A DNA stretch of 64,000 bases from Microlunatus lacustris (GTDB lineage: Bacteria > Actinomycetota > Actinomycetes > Propionibacteriales > Propionibacteriaceae), in assembly GCA_039527025.1 (NCBI GenBank), contig BAAAJN010000007.1, forward strand, positions 222,037 through 286,036. Direction: 5' to 3'. The notes under the pieces were generated by a model, which saw nothing but the letters and a program-made list of their open reading frames with translations, had not been told where the DNA came from and searched no databases. Made by a program: the position numbers and the translations under genes. Shown piece after piece: positions 31,938 to 41,780 of this stretch. Each line of letters starts with the position of its first letter. The stretch's first letter is position 1.

Positions 31938-33428
31938 TCAGGAGGCGCCGCCCGTCAGCTTCTCGCGCAGGGCCTGCAGGGCCTCGTCGGAGGCCAGCGA
32001 GCCCTCCGGCGCGGCCGAGGTGCTGGCCGGGGCCACGTCGGGGGCAGGAGCGCCACCGCCGGTGCCGCCCGAGGAGTAGCTGGCCGGGGCCGCCGCGGCG
32101 ACCTCGTTGTTCTCCGCGTCCTCGACCTGCTTCTTGTGGGCCTCCCAGCGGGCGTGCGCCTCGGCGTACTGCTGCTCCCAGGCTGCGCGCTGCTCCTCGT
32201 AGCCCTCGAGCCACTCGCCGGTCTCGGAGTCGAAGCCCTCCGGGTACAGGTAGTTGCCCTGATCGTCGTAGGACGCCGCCATCCCGTAGAGGGTGGGGTC
32301 GAACTCCTCGGAGTTGATGTCGATGCCCTCGTTGGCCTGCTTGAGCGACAGCGAGATGCGGCGACGCTCGAGGTCGATGTCGATGATCTTGACCAGCACG
32401 TCGTCGTTGACCGTGACGACCTGCTCGGGGATCTCGACGTGACGCTCGGCCAGCTCGGAGACGTGCACCAGCCCCTCGATGCCCTCCTCGACCCGCACGA
32501 ACGCACCGAACGGGACCAGCTTGGTGACCTTGCCGGGCACGATCTGGCCGATCTGGTGGGTCCGGGCGAAGGCCTGCCACGGGTCCTCCTGCGTCGCCTT
32601 CAGCGACAGGGAGACGCGCTCGCGGTCCATGTCCACGTCGAGCACCTCGACGGTGACCTCCTGGCCGACCTCGACGACCTCGGAGGGGTGGTCGATGTGC
32701 TTCCAGGACAGCTCCGAGACGTGCACCAGGCCGTCGACGCCACCGAGGTCCACGAAGGCACCGAAGTTGACGATCGAGGACACGACACCCTTGCGGATCT
32801 GGCCCTTCTGCAGCTGGGTGAGGAAGTTCTGGCGGACCTCGGACTGGGTCTGCTCCAGCCAGGCGCGGCGGGACAGGACCACGTTGTTGCGGTTCTTGTC
32901 CAGCTCGATGATCTTGGCCTCGAGCTCCATGCCGACGTAGGGCTGCAGGTCGCGGACCCGGCGCATCTCCACCAGCGAGGCGGGCAGGAAGCCGCGCAGA
33001 CCGATGTCGATGATGAGGCCGCCCTTGACGACCTCGATGACGTGGCCGGTGACGACGCCGTCCTCTTCCTTGATCTTCTCGATCGTGCCCCAGGCGCGCT
33101 CGTACTGAGCCCGCTTCTTGGACAGGATCAGCCGGCCCTCCTTGTCCTCCTTCTGCTGGACGAGGGCCTCGATCACATCGCCGACGCTGACGACCTCGAA
33201 CGGGTCGACGTCGTGCTTGATGGAGAGCTCTTTGGAGGGGATGACCCCTTCGGTCTTGTAGCCGATGTCCAGCAGGACCTCGTCACGGTCGACCTTGACG
33301 ACGGTGCCGGTGACGATGTCACCGTCGTTGAAGTACTTGATGGTCGCGTCGATCGCGGCCAGGAAGGCCTCGGCCGAGTCGAAGTCGTCGACAGCGACCT
33401 GAGGGGGTGCCTCGAGGGAGGACGTCAT
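31938..33428 (-). CDS. rpsA: 30S ribosomal protein S1
   Basis: RNA-binding ribosomal protein needed for translation initiation on structured mRNAs. The 496 residues carry four S1 domains, beginning near residues 33 (GDIVTGTVVKVD), 118 (GVVTGHVIEVVKGG), 205 (GQIRKGVVSSIVNFGAFVD) and 290 (GQIVPGKVTKLVPFGAFV), then an acidic and Ala/Pro-rich tail. Actinobacterial S1 has four domains where E. coli has six. The ATG at 33428 follows ggag; a longer frame upstream overlaps the leader and is not protein-like. Confidence 0.97.
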   Translation of the reverse strand: MTSSLEAPPQVAVDDFDSAEAFLAAIDATIKYFNDGDIVTGTVVKVDRDEVLLDIGYKTEGVIPSKELSIKHDVDPFEVVSVGDVIEALVQQKEDKEGRLILSKKRAQYERAWGTIEKIKEEDGVVTGHVIEVVKGGLIIDIGLRGFLPASLVEMRRVRDLQPYVGMELEAKIIELDKNRNNVVLSRRAWLEQTQSEVRQNFLTQLQKGQIRKGVVSSIVNFGAFVDLGGVDGLVHVSELSWKHIDHPSEVVEVGQEVTVEVLDVDMDRERVSLSLKATQEDPWQAFARTHQIGQIVPGKVTKLVPFGAFVRVEEGIEGLVHVSELAERHVEIPEQVVTVNDDVLVKIIDIDLERRRISLSLKQANEGIDINSEEFDPTLYGMAASYDDQGNYLYPEGFDSETGEWLEGYEEQRAAWEQQYAEAHARWEAHKKQVEDAENNEVAAAAPASYSSGGTGGGAPAPDVAPASTSAAPEGSLASDEALQALREKLTGGAS

Positions 33429-33617
33429 GTAGTAGGGCTCCGATAGTGGAAGGTGTGGGTGCTCCGGGTGTGCTGCGGCCGCCCGCCGAGGCGCCACCTG
33501 CTGCCATCCCTGCTGCACAAACCCACGTGTGGTGCTTGGACCCAGACCCGACAACCGACGAAACCCCGGCACGCGCGCCTGCTCCGTCCGAGGTCGCGCA
33601 GGCCACAGCGACATCTC

Positions 33618-33646
33618 AGGATACGTGCGGCCCGAGAGCCGGTCAA
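33618..33646 (-). promoter_or_regulatory. Housekeeping-type promoter of rpsA
   Basis: TTGACC (33641-33646), 17 bases, TATCCT (33618-33623) on the minus strand: a near-consensus sigma-70-type promoter. Transcription would start near 33611, leaving a leader of about 180 bases before rpsA. The rest of 33429-33770 contains no other gene that I can support. Confidence 0.75.
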
Positions 33647-33770
33647 ACCGCGGGCGGACCGGTCCCGACTCCGACCGGCAGCCCGGAGGCCGGCGGCTGG
33701 GCACCCGCCCCTACCCTCGAGACGACGTCCGAGGCGCCCGGGGACCTCCCGGGCTGGGAGAGGAGACGCC

Positions 33771-34106
33771 GTGACCGGCTTCCGTGGCAGCGACGACCGC
33801 GGGCGGGTGGCCGACCCGCTCACCCCCGAGAGCCTCCGGCCGCTGCTCTGGGAGGCGCAGACCTCCGTCGTGGTGGAGCGGGTGGGCGGCGCACCGACCG
33901 CCCGGGCCCGCGCCACCCGCGCGCCCGGCGGCCGCTGGAGGATGCAGGTCGAGGAGGTGACGAGTGCCGGGGCGGGCGAGGAGCCGCTGGCCGCCACCGT
34001 GCCCAACACCGACGCCGCCTTCGACGCCCTGCGCTCGTGGGCCGCCGACGACGGCTGGTGGCTGGAGGCGTTCACCTGGACGCCGGTCGACCGCGCCGGC
34101 GGGTGA
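33771..34106 (+). CDS. Small conserved-looking hypothetical protein
   Basis: The 111-residue soluble protein has a Leu/Trp-containing N-terminal part (LTPESLRPLLWEAQTSVVVE), a basic middle (RARATRAPGGRWRM) and a C-terminal end rich in Trp (AFDALRSWAADDGWWLEAFTWTP). I do not recognise the family. The GTG start is supported by gagaggaga five bases upstream; earlier in-frame codons lie in the rpsA promoter region. It is divergent from rpsA and convergent with polA, with 27 bases to the polA stop. Confidence 0.7.
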   Translation: MTGFRGSDDRGRVADPLTPESLRPLLWEAQTSVVVERVGGAPTARARATRAPGGRWRMQVEEVTSAGAGEEPLAATVPNTDAAFDALRSWAADDGWWLEAFTWTPVDRAGG

Positions 34107-34133
34107 GGGCCTAGGAGCGCCGCCCTCCAGCCC

Positions 34134-36896
34134 TCAGTGCGCCGCCTCGTGCCAGGAGCGGCCCACGCCGACGGAGACGTCGAGGGGCACGGTCATCTCG
34201 ACGGCCTGGCCCATCTTGTCGCGGACCAGCTGCTCGAGCGCCGGGCGCTCCCCCGGTCCGACCTCGAAGACGAGCTCGTCGTGCACCTGCAGCAGCATCC
34301 GGCTGGCCATCCCGGCGTCGGCCAGCGCCCGCTCCACGTCCAGCATCGCGACCTTGATGATGTCGGCGGCCGACCCCTGGATCGGCGCGTTCAGGGCCAT
34401 CCGCTCGGCCATCTCCCGGCGCTGCCGGTTGTCGCTCATCAGGTCCGGCAGGTAGCGGCGGCGGCCGAGGATCGTCTCGGTGTACTCGGTCTTGCGGGCG
34501 TCGGCGACCAGCGAGTGCAGGTAGTCGCGGACGTCGCCGAAGCGCTCGAAGTACTCCTCCATCAGCGCCTTGGCCTCGGAGGTGTCGATGCTCAGCTGCT
34601 GGCTCAGGCCGAAGGCGCTCAGCCCGTAGGCCAGGCCGTAGTTCATCGCCTTGATCTTCGCCCGCTCGGCCGGGGTGACCGCGTCGGGCTCGACCCCGAA
34701 CACCCGGGAGGCCGTCACGGTGTGGAAGTCCATGCCCGAGCGGAACGCCTCGATCAGGCTGGCGTCCTCGCTGGCGTGCGCCATGATCCGCATCTCGATC
34801 TGGGAGTAGTCGGCCGACATCAGCGACTCGTACCCGGCGCCCACCACGAAGGCCTCCCGGATCCGCCGGCCCTCCTCGGTGCGGATGGGGATGTTCTGCA
34901 GGTTGGGCTCGGTGCTCGACAGCCGGCCGGTGGCGGCGATCGTCTGCACGTAGGTGGTGTGGATGCGACCGTCGTCGGCCACCGACTTCAGCAGGCCCTC
35001 GACGGTCTGCTTCAGCCGGATGGCGTCGCGGTGCACCAGCAGGTGGGCCAGGAACGGGTGCTCGGTCTTGGCGTAGAGGGACTGCAGCGCGTCGGCGTCG
35101 GTGGTGTAGCCGGTCCGGGTGCGCCGGGTCTTCGGCATCCCCAGCTCCTCGAACAGCACCACCTGCAGCTGCTTGGGCGAGCCGAGGTTGATCTGCTTGC
35201 CGAGCACCTCGTAGGCGTCGTTCGCCGCCTGCGTCACCTTGGCCCCGAAGTCGGACTCCAGCGCCTGCAGGTGGTCGAGGTCGACGGCGACACCCGTCTG
35301 CTCCATCCGGGCCAGCGTCCGCAGCAGCGGCAGCTCGACGCCGTTCAGCAGGCTGGTGCCGTTGCGCTGGGCGATCTCGGCGTCGAGGGCGTCGGCGAGG
35401 TCGATGACCGCACGCGCGCGGACCATCGCGGCCTCGGCGGCGAGCCGGGTGCCCGAGTCGTCGTCGCCGAAGTCCAGCGCCTGCTGGTCGGTCTCGAGCG
35501 CGTCGGGCAGCCCCTCGACCTTGAGCTCGCGCTTGAGGTAGCGCACGGTGAGGTCGGCCAGGTCGAAGGTGCGCTGGTCGGGCCGGGTGAGGTAGGCGGC
35601 CAGCTGGGTGTCCGACGTCAGCCCGTCCAGGTCCCAGCCGCGGGCCCAGATCGCGAGCAGCGGTCCCTTGGCGTCGTGCATGGCCTTGCGGTGCGTCGGG
35701 TCAGCCAGCCAGCGGCCCAGCGCCTGGTCGTCGGCCGGGGTCAGCTGCGCCACGTCGACGTAGGCGGCGGCTCCGTCGGCGGCGGCCAGCGCCAGGGCGG
35801 TGATGTCACCGGTGCCCGAGCCCCAGTGCCCCAGCAGGTCGACCCCGGTCCGGTCGCCCGCCGCGTGCTCGACCAGCCAGGCGGCCAGCGCGTCCTGGGC
35901 CAGCACCTCCCCGGTCAGCTCGAAGCCGCCCTCGGGGACGATCTCCTCCTCGTTGGGCAGGGCCTCCAGCAGCCGGTCGCGGAGCACGCGGAACTCCAGC
36001 CCGTCGAACAGGGTGTGGGTGGCCTCGCGGTCCCACGGCTGGCGGACCAGGTCGTCGATGGTGACGTCGAGCTCGAGGTCGCGGACCAGCGCGTTGATCT
36101 GCCGGTTGCGCAGCACGTCCTCGGTGCGGGCCTGGAACTCCCCGGCCGCCTTGCCCTTGAGCTCACCGGCGTGCGCCACCAGGTCCTCCAGGCTGCCGTA
36201 CTGCTGCAGCCACTTCACCGCCGTCTTCGGCCCCACGCCGGGGACGCCGGGCAGGTTGTCGCTGCTCTCCCCCACCAGCGCGGCCAGGTCGGGGTACATC
36301 GCCGGCGTCGCGAAGTACTTCTCCTCCACCGTCGCCGGGGTCATCCGGGCCAGGTCGGAGACGCCCTTGCGCGGGTAGAGCACGGTCACGTTGTCGGTGA
36401 CCAGCTGGAAGGCGTCGCGGTCGCCGGTGCAGATCACCACGTCGAAGCCCTGCGCCTCGGCCTGCGTGGCCAGCGTGCCGATGACGTCGTCGGCCTCGAA
36501 CCCGGGCTTCTGCACGTAGGGGATGTTGAGCGCCTTGAGCACCTCCCGGACCAGGTCGACCTGGCCCTTGAACTCGTCCGGGCTCGCGCTGCGGTTGGCC
36601 TTGTACTCGGCGTAGATCTCGGAGCGGAAGGTCTGCCGGGACACGTCGAAGGCCACCCCGACGTGCGTCGGCGCCTCGTCGCGGAGCACGTTGATGAGCA
36701 TCGAGGTGAAGCCGAAGACCCCGTTGGTGTGCTGGCCCGTAGCCGTGGAGAAGTTCTCCACCGGCAGGGCGAAGAAGGCCCGGTAGGCCACCGAGTGGCC
36801 GTCGATGAGCAGCAGCTTGGGCCGGGACGGCGGGGCCGCGGCCGCGGCGGCGGCGTTCTTGGCGGCTCTGGAGGAGGGGGCGGTCTTCGCGGGCAC
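34134..36896 (-). CDS. polA: DNA polymerase I
   Basis: Repair and Okazaki-fragment polymerase. The 920 residues have an N-terminal 5'-nuclease (LLIDGHSVAYRAFFAL, FDVSRQTFRSE, GDRDAFQLV), a middle 3'-5' exonuclease-like domain and a polymerase domain (SADYSQIEMRIMAH, FGLAYG-type O helix, QGSAADIIK, VHDELVFEV). The exonuclease domain lacks the DxE metal-ligand signature (reads TGVDLLGHW), so proofreading is probably absent, as in mycobacteria. The GTG at 36896 lies seven bases after TAGAGT and gives MPAKTAPSS; an upstream GTG would start inside the promoter. Confidence 0.97.
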   Translation of the reverse strand: MPAKTAPSSRAAKNAAAAAAAPPSRPKLLLIDGHSVAYRAFFALPVENFSTATGQHTNGVFGFTSMLINVLRDEAPTHVGVAFDVSRQTFRSEIYAEYKANRSASPDEFKGQVDLVREVLKALNIPYVQKPGFEADDVIGTLATQAEAQGFDVVICTGDRDAFQLVTDNVTVLYPRKGVSDLARMTPATVEEKYFATPAMYPDLAALVGESSDNLPGVPGVGPKTAVKWLQQYGSLEDLVAHAGELKGKAAGEFQARTEDVLRNRQINALVRDLELDVTIDDLVRQPWDREATHTLFDGLEFRVLRDRLLEALPNEEEIVPEGGFELTGEVLAQDALAAWLVEHAAGDRTGVDLLGHWGSGTGDITALALAAADGAAAYVDVAQLTPADDQALGRWLADPTHRKAMHDAKGPLLAIWARGWDLDGLTSDTQLAAYLTRPDQRTFDLADLTVRYLKRELKVEGLPDALETDQQALDFGDDDSGTRLAAEAAMVRARAVIDLADALDAEIAQRNGTSLLNGVELPLLRTLARMEQTGVAVDLDHLQALESDFGAKVTQAANDAYEVLGKQINLGSPKQLQVVLFEELGMPKTRRTRTGYTTDADALQSLYAKTEHPFLAHLLVHRDAIRLKQTVEGLLKSVADDGRIHTTYVQTIAATGRLSSTEPNLQNIPIRTEEGRRIREAFVVGAGYESLMSADYSQIEMRIMAHASEDASLIEAFRSGMDFHTVTASRVFGVEPDAVTPAERAKIKAMNYGLAYGLSAFGLSQQLSIDTSEAKALMEEYFERFGDVRDYLHSLVADARKTEYTETILGRRRYLPDLMSDNRQRREMAERMALNAPIQGSAADIIKVAMLDVERALADAGMASRMLLQVHDELVFEVGPGERPALEQLVRDKMGQAVEMTVPLDVSVGVGRSWHEAAH

Positions 36897-36903
36897 GGGC
36901 TCG

Positions 36904-36926
36904 ACTCTATCCGCGACCACTGACAG
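36904..36926 (-). promoter_or_regulatory. RecA-independent (PafBC-type) damage promoter of polA
   Basis: Minus strand reads CTGTCAGTG-N8-TAGAGT, the best of the four matches to tTGTCRGTG-N8-TAnnnT (8 of 9 upstream bases). The GTG start follows seven bases later. It lies back to back with the -10 box of the thioesterase gene. Confidence 0.9.
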
Positions 36927-36939
36927 CGCCCGGCCTGCT

Positions 36940-36945
36940 TAGGCT
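36940..36945 (+). promoter_or_regulatory. -10 box for leaderless thioesterase gene
   Basis: TAGGCT, six bases before the GTG at 36952. It is 30 bases from the oppositely directed polA -10, so polymerase or PafBC bound for one gene may affect the other. Confidence 0.6.
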
Positions 36946-36951
36946 GGGCCG

Positions 36952-37368
36952 GTGACCGCCCCGGAGAGCCCCGCCGTCCCCGCCTGGTACGCCGGGATGA
37001 GCAGTGCGCTGGACGCCAAGATGGGCCTGGAGGTGCTGGAGCTGACGGCCGAGCGGGTCGTCGGCCGGATGCCCGTCGAGGGCAACACCCAACCGATGGG
37101 GCTGTGGCACGGCGGCGCCTCCTGCGTGCTGGTGGAGACCCTGGGCTCGATCGGCGCCGCCGCCCACGCCCAGCCCGAGAAGGTCGCCGTCGGGGTGGAC
37201 CTCAACGCCACCCACCACCGCTCGGTGCGCAGCGGCTGGGTGACCGGGACCGCCACCGCCCTCCGGCTGGGCCGCACGGTGGTCAGCTACGAGGTGGTGC
37301 TGGTCGACGACGAGGGCCGCCGGGTGTGCACCGCCCGGCTGACCTGCCAGCTGGTGGACCCGCGCTAG
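36952..37368 (+). CDS. PaaI-type hotdog-fold thioesterase
   Basis: The 138-residue protein has the hotdog thioesterase core: GRMPVEGNTQPMGLWHGGA (~38-56), with the HGG motif and the acidic residue of LVETLGS (~60-66), and VAVGVDLNATHHRSVRSG (~77-94). Related proteins hydrolyse aryl- or acyl-CoA, including menaquinone-pathway DHNA-CoA; I cannot tell which. The GTG start is supported by TAGGCT six bases upstream. It is followed by a 24-base tandem repeat. Confidence 0.88.
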   Translation: MTAPESPAVPAWYAGMSSALDAKMGLEVLELTAERVVGRMPVEGNTQPMGLWHGGASCVLVETLGSIGAAAHAQPEKVAVGVDLNATHHRSVRSGWVTGTATALRLGRTVVSYEVVLVDDEGRRVCTARLTCQLVDPR

Positions 37369-37439
37369 TCCGCCGACGGGCTCAGGGCCCGGTCCTGCGA
37401 CGGGATCAGGGCGCGGTCCTCCGACGGGCTCAGGGCGCG
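37368..37439. repeat. Three tandem 24-base repeats (REP half-sites)
   Basis: Units at 37368-37391, 37392-37415 and 37416-37439 follow gtcctccgacgggctcaggg with one or two changes each. The core cgacgggctcagg equals one arm of the palindrome at 3474-3490. They fill the gap between the convergent thioesterase and livF genes. Confidence 0.85.
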
Positions 37440-37443
37440 GGGC

Positions 37444-38160
37444 TCAGTCCTCGCCGAGGTAGGCCTTGCGGACCGCGTCGTCGGTCAGCAGGTTGGGACC
37501 GGTGTCCTCCAGGACGATCGAGCCGACCTCGAGCACGTAGCCGTAGTCGGCCAGCGAGAGCGCGGCCTGCGCGTTCTGCTCCACCAGCAGGATGGTCACG
37601 CCCTCGGACTTCAGCTCGGTGATGGTGGACATGATCCGCTGCATCATCAGCGGCGACAGCCCCATCGACGGCTCGTCGAGCATCAGCAGCCGGGGCCGGC
37701 TCATCATGGCCCGCCCGATGGCGAGCATCTGCTGCTCGCCACCGGAGAAGGTGCCGGCGGGCTGGGCCCGGCGGGTCCGCAGGATGTCGAACAGGTCGAA
37801 CACCCGCTCCAGGTCGGCGGCGACGCCCGCCTTGTCCTTGCGGGCGAAGGCGCCGAGCCGCAGGTTGTCCTCCACCGTCAGCCGGGGGAAGATGCGCCGC
37901 CCCTCGGGCGAGTGCGCGAGGCCGCGGGTGGTGACCTCGTGGGCGGGGACGGCGTCGATGCGCTCCCCCTCGAACCAGATCTCGCCCTCCTCGGGCCGCA
38001 GCAGTCCCGAGATGGTGCGCAGCGTGGTGGTCTTGCCGGCGCCGTTGGTGCCGACCAGGGTCACCACCTGGCCCTGCTCGACGCTGAAGCTGATGCCCTT
38101 GACCGCGCGGACGCGTCCGTAGGCGACCTTCAGGTTCTTCACCTCGAGCATCGCGGTCAC
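37444..38160 (-). CDS. livF: Branched-chain amino-acid type ABC transporter ATPase LivF
   Basis: The 238-residue ATPase has Walker A VGTNGAGKTT (~37-46), the LivF-type HSPEGRRIFPRLTVEDNL, signature FSGGEQQML and Walker B LLMLDEPSMGLSP. It is the last gene of livH-livM-livG-livF, all joined by 4-base overlaps (here GTGA with livG). Substrate may be a branched-chain amino acid, urea or short amide; sequence alone does not decide. Confidence 0.96.
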   Translation of the reverse strand: MTAMLEVKNLKVAYGRVRAVKGISFSVEQGQVVTLVGTNGAGKTTTLRTISGLLRPEEGEIWFEGERIDAVPAHEVTTRGLAHSPEGRRIFPRLTVEDNLRLGAFARKDKAGVAADLERVFDLFDILRTRRAQPAGTFSGGEQQMLAIGRAMMSRPRLLMLDEPSMGLSPLMMQRIMSTITELKSEGVTILLVEQNAQAALSLADYGYVLEVGSIVLEDTGPNLLTDDAVRKAYLGED

Positions 38161-38993
38161 GACTCCAGCTCCTTCTCCAGCTCGGCCGAGTCCTCCGGAC
38201 CCGTCCCGATGTAGGCCTCGATCACGCGCGGGTCGGACTGCACCTCGGCGGGCGTGCCCTCGATCAGCGCCTTGCCCTGCACCAGGCAGAGCACCCGGTC
38301 GCAGAGGTTGAAGATGAACCGCATGTCGTGCTCGATGACCACGATGGCCAGCCCGGAGTCGCGGATCCGGAAGATCAGCTCCTCGGCCTGCCGCGTCTCC
38401 TGCGGGTTCATGCCGGCGGTCGGCTCGTCCAGCAGCAGCAGCTTCGGGTCGGTGGCCAGCGCCCGGGCGATCTCGAGCCGCCGCTGGTCGCCGTAGGGCA
38501 GGTTGCGGGCGAGGCTGTCGGTGGTGTGGCCGAGACCGACGAAGTCGAGCAGCTCCTGCGCGCGCTCACGCGTCGCCGCCTCCTCGCGCCGGAACTTCGG
38601 CCCGCGGATGATGGAGGTCAACGGGCCCGCCGTGGTGCGGCAGTAGCGGCCCACCATGACGTTCTCCAGCGCGGTCATGTTGCCGAACAGCCGGATGTTC
38701 TGGAAGGTGCGGGCCATCCCGGCCAGGACGACCTTCCGCGGCTTCGGCGGGATCACCTCCCCGTCCAGCCGGACCTCCCCGCTGGTGGGCAGGTACAGCC
38801 CGGTCAGGCAGTTGAAGAAGGTGGTCTTGCCGGCCCCGTTGGGGCCGATCAGGCCCATGATCTCGCCGCGGTTGACCTGGAAGTTCACCGAGTCGACGGC
38901 GGTCAGGCCGCCGAAGCGCATGGTGACGTCCCTGGCCACCAAGATGGCCTCGCCACTCCGGCCGGCCACCGGTGCTGTGTCCACGGCCGTCAT
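38157..38993 (-). CDS. livG: Branched-chain amino-acid type ABC transporter ATPase LivG
   Basis: The 278-residue ATPase has Walker A GPNGAGKTTFFN (~52-63), the LivG-type MARTFQNIRLFGNMTALENV, Walker B LLLLDEPTAGMNP and a C-terminal IEGTPAEVQSDPRVIEAYIG. The signature region reads LPYGDQRRLEIARAL, as in other LivG proteins. Its ATG overlaps the livM stop as ATGA. Confidence 0.96.
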   Translation of the reverse strand: MTAVDTAPVAGRSGEAILVARDVTMRFGGLTAVDSVNFQVNRGEIMGLIGPNGAGKTTFFNCLTGLYLPTSGEVRLDGEVIPPKPRKVVLAGMARTFQNIRLFGNMTALENVMVGRYCRTTAGPLTSIIRGPKFRREEAATRERAQELLDFVGLGHTTDSLARNLPYGDQRRLEIARALATDPKLLLLDEPTAGMNPQETRQAEELIFRIRDSGLAIVVIEHDMRFIFNLCDRVLCLVQGKALIEGTPAEVQSDPRVIEAYIGTGPEDSAELEKELES

Positions 38994-40698
38994 GCCGTCG
39001 CCCCCTTCATCCCGCTGGGTTGGATCTGGTCGTCGATCCGTCCGGCGAGCTCCTCGTCGTCCTCGTGGAACTCCAGCTGCCGGCGGCGGGAGGCGATCAG
39101 CCCCTCGGGACGGAAGCGCATCATGATCACCAGGGTGAGGCCGAAGAGTAGCAGCCGGAACTCGCTGACGAAGCGCAGCTTCTCCGGCAGCAGGATCAGC
39201 AGCGCGGCCCCGACCAGGACCCCCAGCACCGTGCCCATGCCGCCGAGCACGATGGCGGCCAGCAGGAACGCCGACTGCAGGAAGTTGTACTGGTCCGGGG
39301 TCACCGAGACGTCGATGTGGGCCTTCACCGACCCCGCGACCCCGGCGAGGAAGGCGCCGCCCGCGAAGGCGAAGAGCTTGAGGCCGAAGACGTTCACGCC
39401 CATCGCCTCGGCCGCCTTCTCGTCCTCGCGGATGGCCACCCAGCCACGGCCGATGCGCGAGCTGTTCAGCCGGCTGAACACCAGGATGATCAGGGCGATC
39501 ACCACCAGCAGCAGGAAGTAGTAGTTCGAGAAGCGGCCGAGCGGGATGCCGAACAGCACGTGCGGCTCACCGAAGTCGAACCCGAACAGGTTCAGCTCCG
39601 GGATGGCCGGGATGCCGTTCGATCCGCGGGTCAGGTTGGGGCCCGCCTCACCGTCCAGGTTGATCATGGTGATCCGGAAGATCTCGCCGAACGCCAGGGT
39701 CACGATGGCCAGGTAGTCACCGGACACCCGCAGCGTGGGCGACCCGATGATCAGGCCCAGCGTGGCCGACACCAGGCCGCTGATCAGCACCACGACGATG
39801 AACGGCGGGTGGAAGTCCAGGGTGGAGAACGCCGAGCGGGACAGGATCGCCGCCACGAACGCGCCCGCGCCCAGGAAGGCGATGTACCCGAGGTCCAGCA
39901 GGCCGGCCAGGCCCACCACGATGTTGAGGCCCAGGGCCGTCGCCGCGAACACGATCACCTGGGTGGCGATCGACATGTTGGCGTCGGAGCCGTCCTGGGT
40001 GAAGGGGAACAGGTAGGCGACCAGGAAAGCGGAGAGGATGAGCACCTTGCGGTGCCGCTGGGAGACCGCCGACAGCCAGCCCATCACGCCCAGCCCGACC
40101 AGCACCGTCACCAGCGCGCCGACGAAGACGACGAAGCTGACGAAGGTCCCGGGGTCGTCGGTGTCCAGGGCGTAGGCGATGCCGAACAGCGCGGCGGCCA
40201 TCACGACCACGATGGCCAGCAGCTCCGGCCACGACCGGGCCGCGGCGCGGTAGAGGGTCGCGGGCCGGCCCGCCGGCTGCAGCCGGGTCCCGACGAAGGC
40301 GAGCAGTGCTCCGACCAGGGCCACCCAGCCGCCGTAGTCGACGTTCACCAGACCGCCCAGCTCGGCCGCGATCGAGACCAGCACGACGGCGACGAACAGG
40401 AGGGAGCCGACACCCGCCGCCCGGGCAGCGGCCGTCCAGCCGACGTGCACGCGCTCCCGGCGCGCTCCCCGGCGACGGCCGAGGAACAACCCGACGGCGA
40501 CCAGCACGCCCAGGAGGAGCCCCATCACCTGCAGCGGCGAGGGGTAGAAGAGCAGGCTCGGGCCGTCGAGGGCGTCGAAGCTGTACGACCAGGGCAGCAG
40601 CGCGGACAGGGCGACGAGCACCCCGCCGACCACGCCGAGCAGCCAGCCGAGCTTCCCGTGCCGCTGCTGCAGCTCGGGGGTGAAGACCGTGCGACGCC

Positions 40699-40702
<4 letters not shown>
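38990..40702 (-). CDS. livM: Branched-chain amino-acid type ABC permease LivM, long form
   Basis: Membrane subunit of 570 residues. The C-terminal ~330 residues are the LivM core (IVVGLAGLLDLGYIAFLGAG, SPTLRVSGDYLAIVTLAFGE, GRGWVAIREDEKAAEAMGVN). The N-terminal ~240 residues add about six hydrophobic segments not present in the ~330-residue permeases. A charged tail ends the protein. The ATG at 40702 overlaps the livH stop as ATGA; a longer frame would lie inside livH. Confidence 0.94.
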
Positions 40703-41637
<935 letters not shown>

Positions 41638-41692
41638 TCCAGGCCTCCCTTCTGTCAGGTGGGGCAGGAAAACCGCGGGGGCGGGCTTGCGA

Positions 41693-41726
41693 AAGGGGGC
41701 AGACAGCGCAGTGTGTCTGCCCCCTT
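41693..41726 (-). terminator. Hairpin between livK and livH
   Basis: Perfect 13-bp stem aagggggcagaca / tgtctgccccctt with an eight-base loop, in the gap after the livK stop. It likely lowers read-through or stabilises the 3' end of livK mRNA, giving more binding protein than permease, a known pattern in transporter operons. Confidence 0.8.
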
Positions 41727-41780
41727 CGAAGAGCTCAGCGGGAGGGCGGGGCGGCGCTCGACCGCCCCTCCGCGGTAGCG

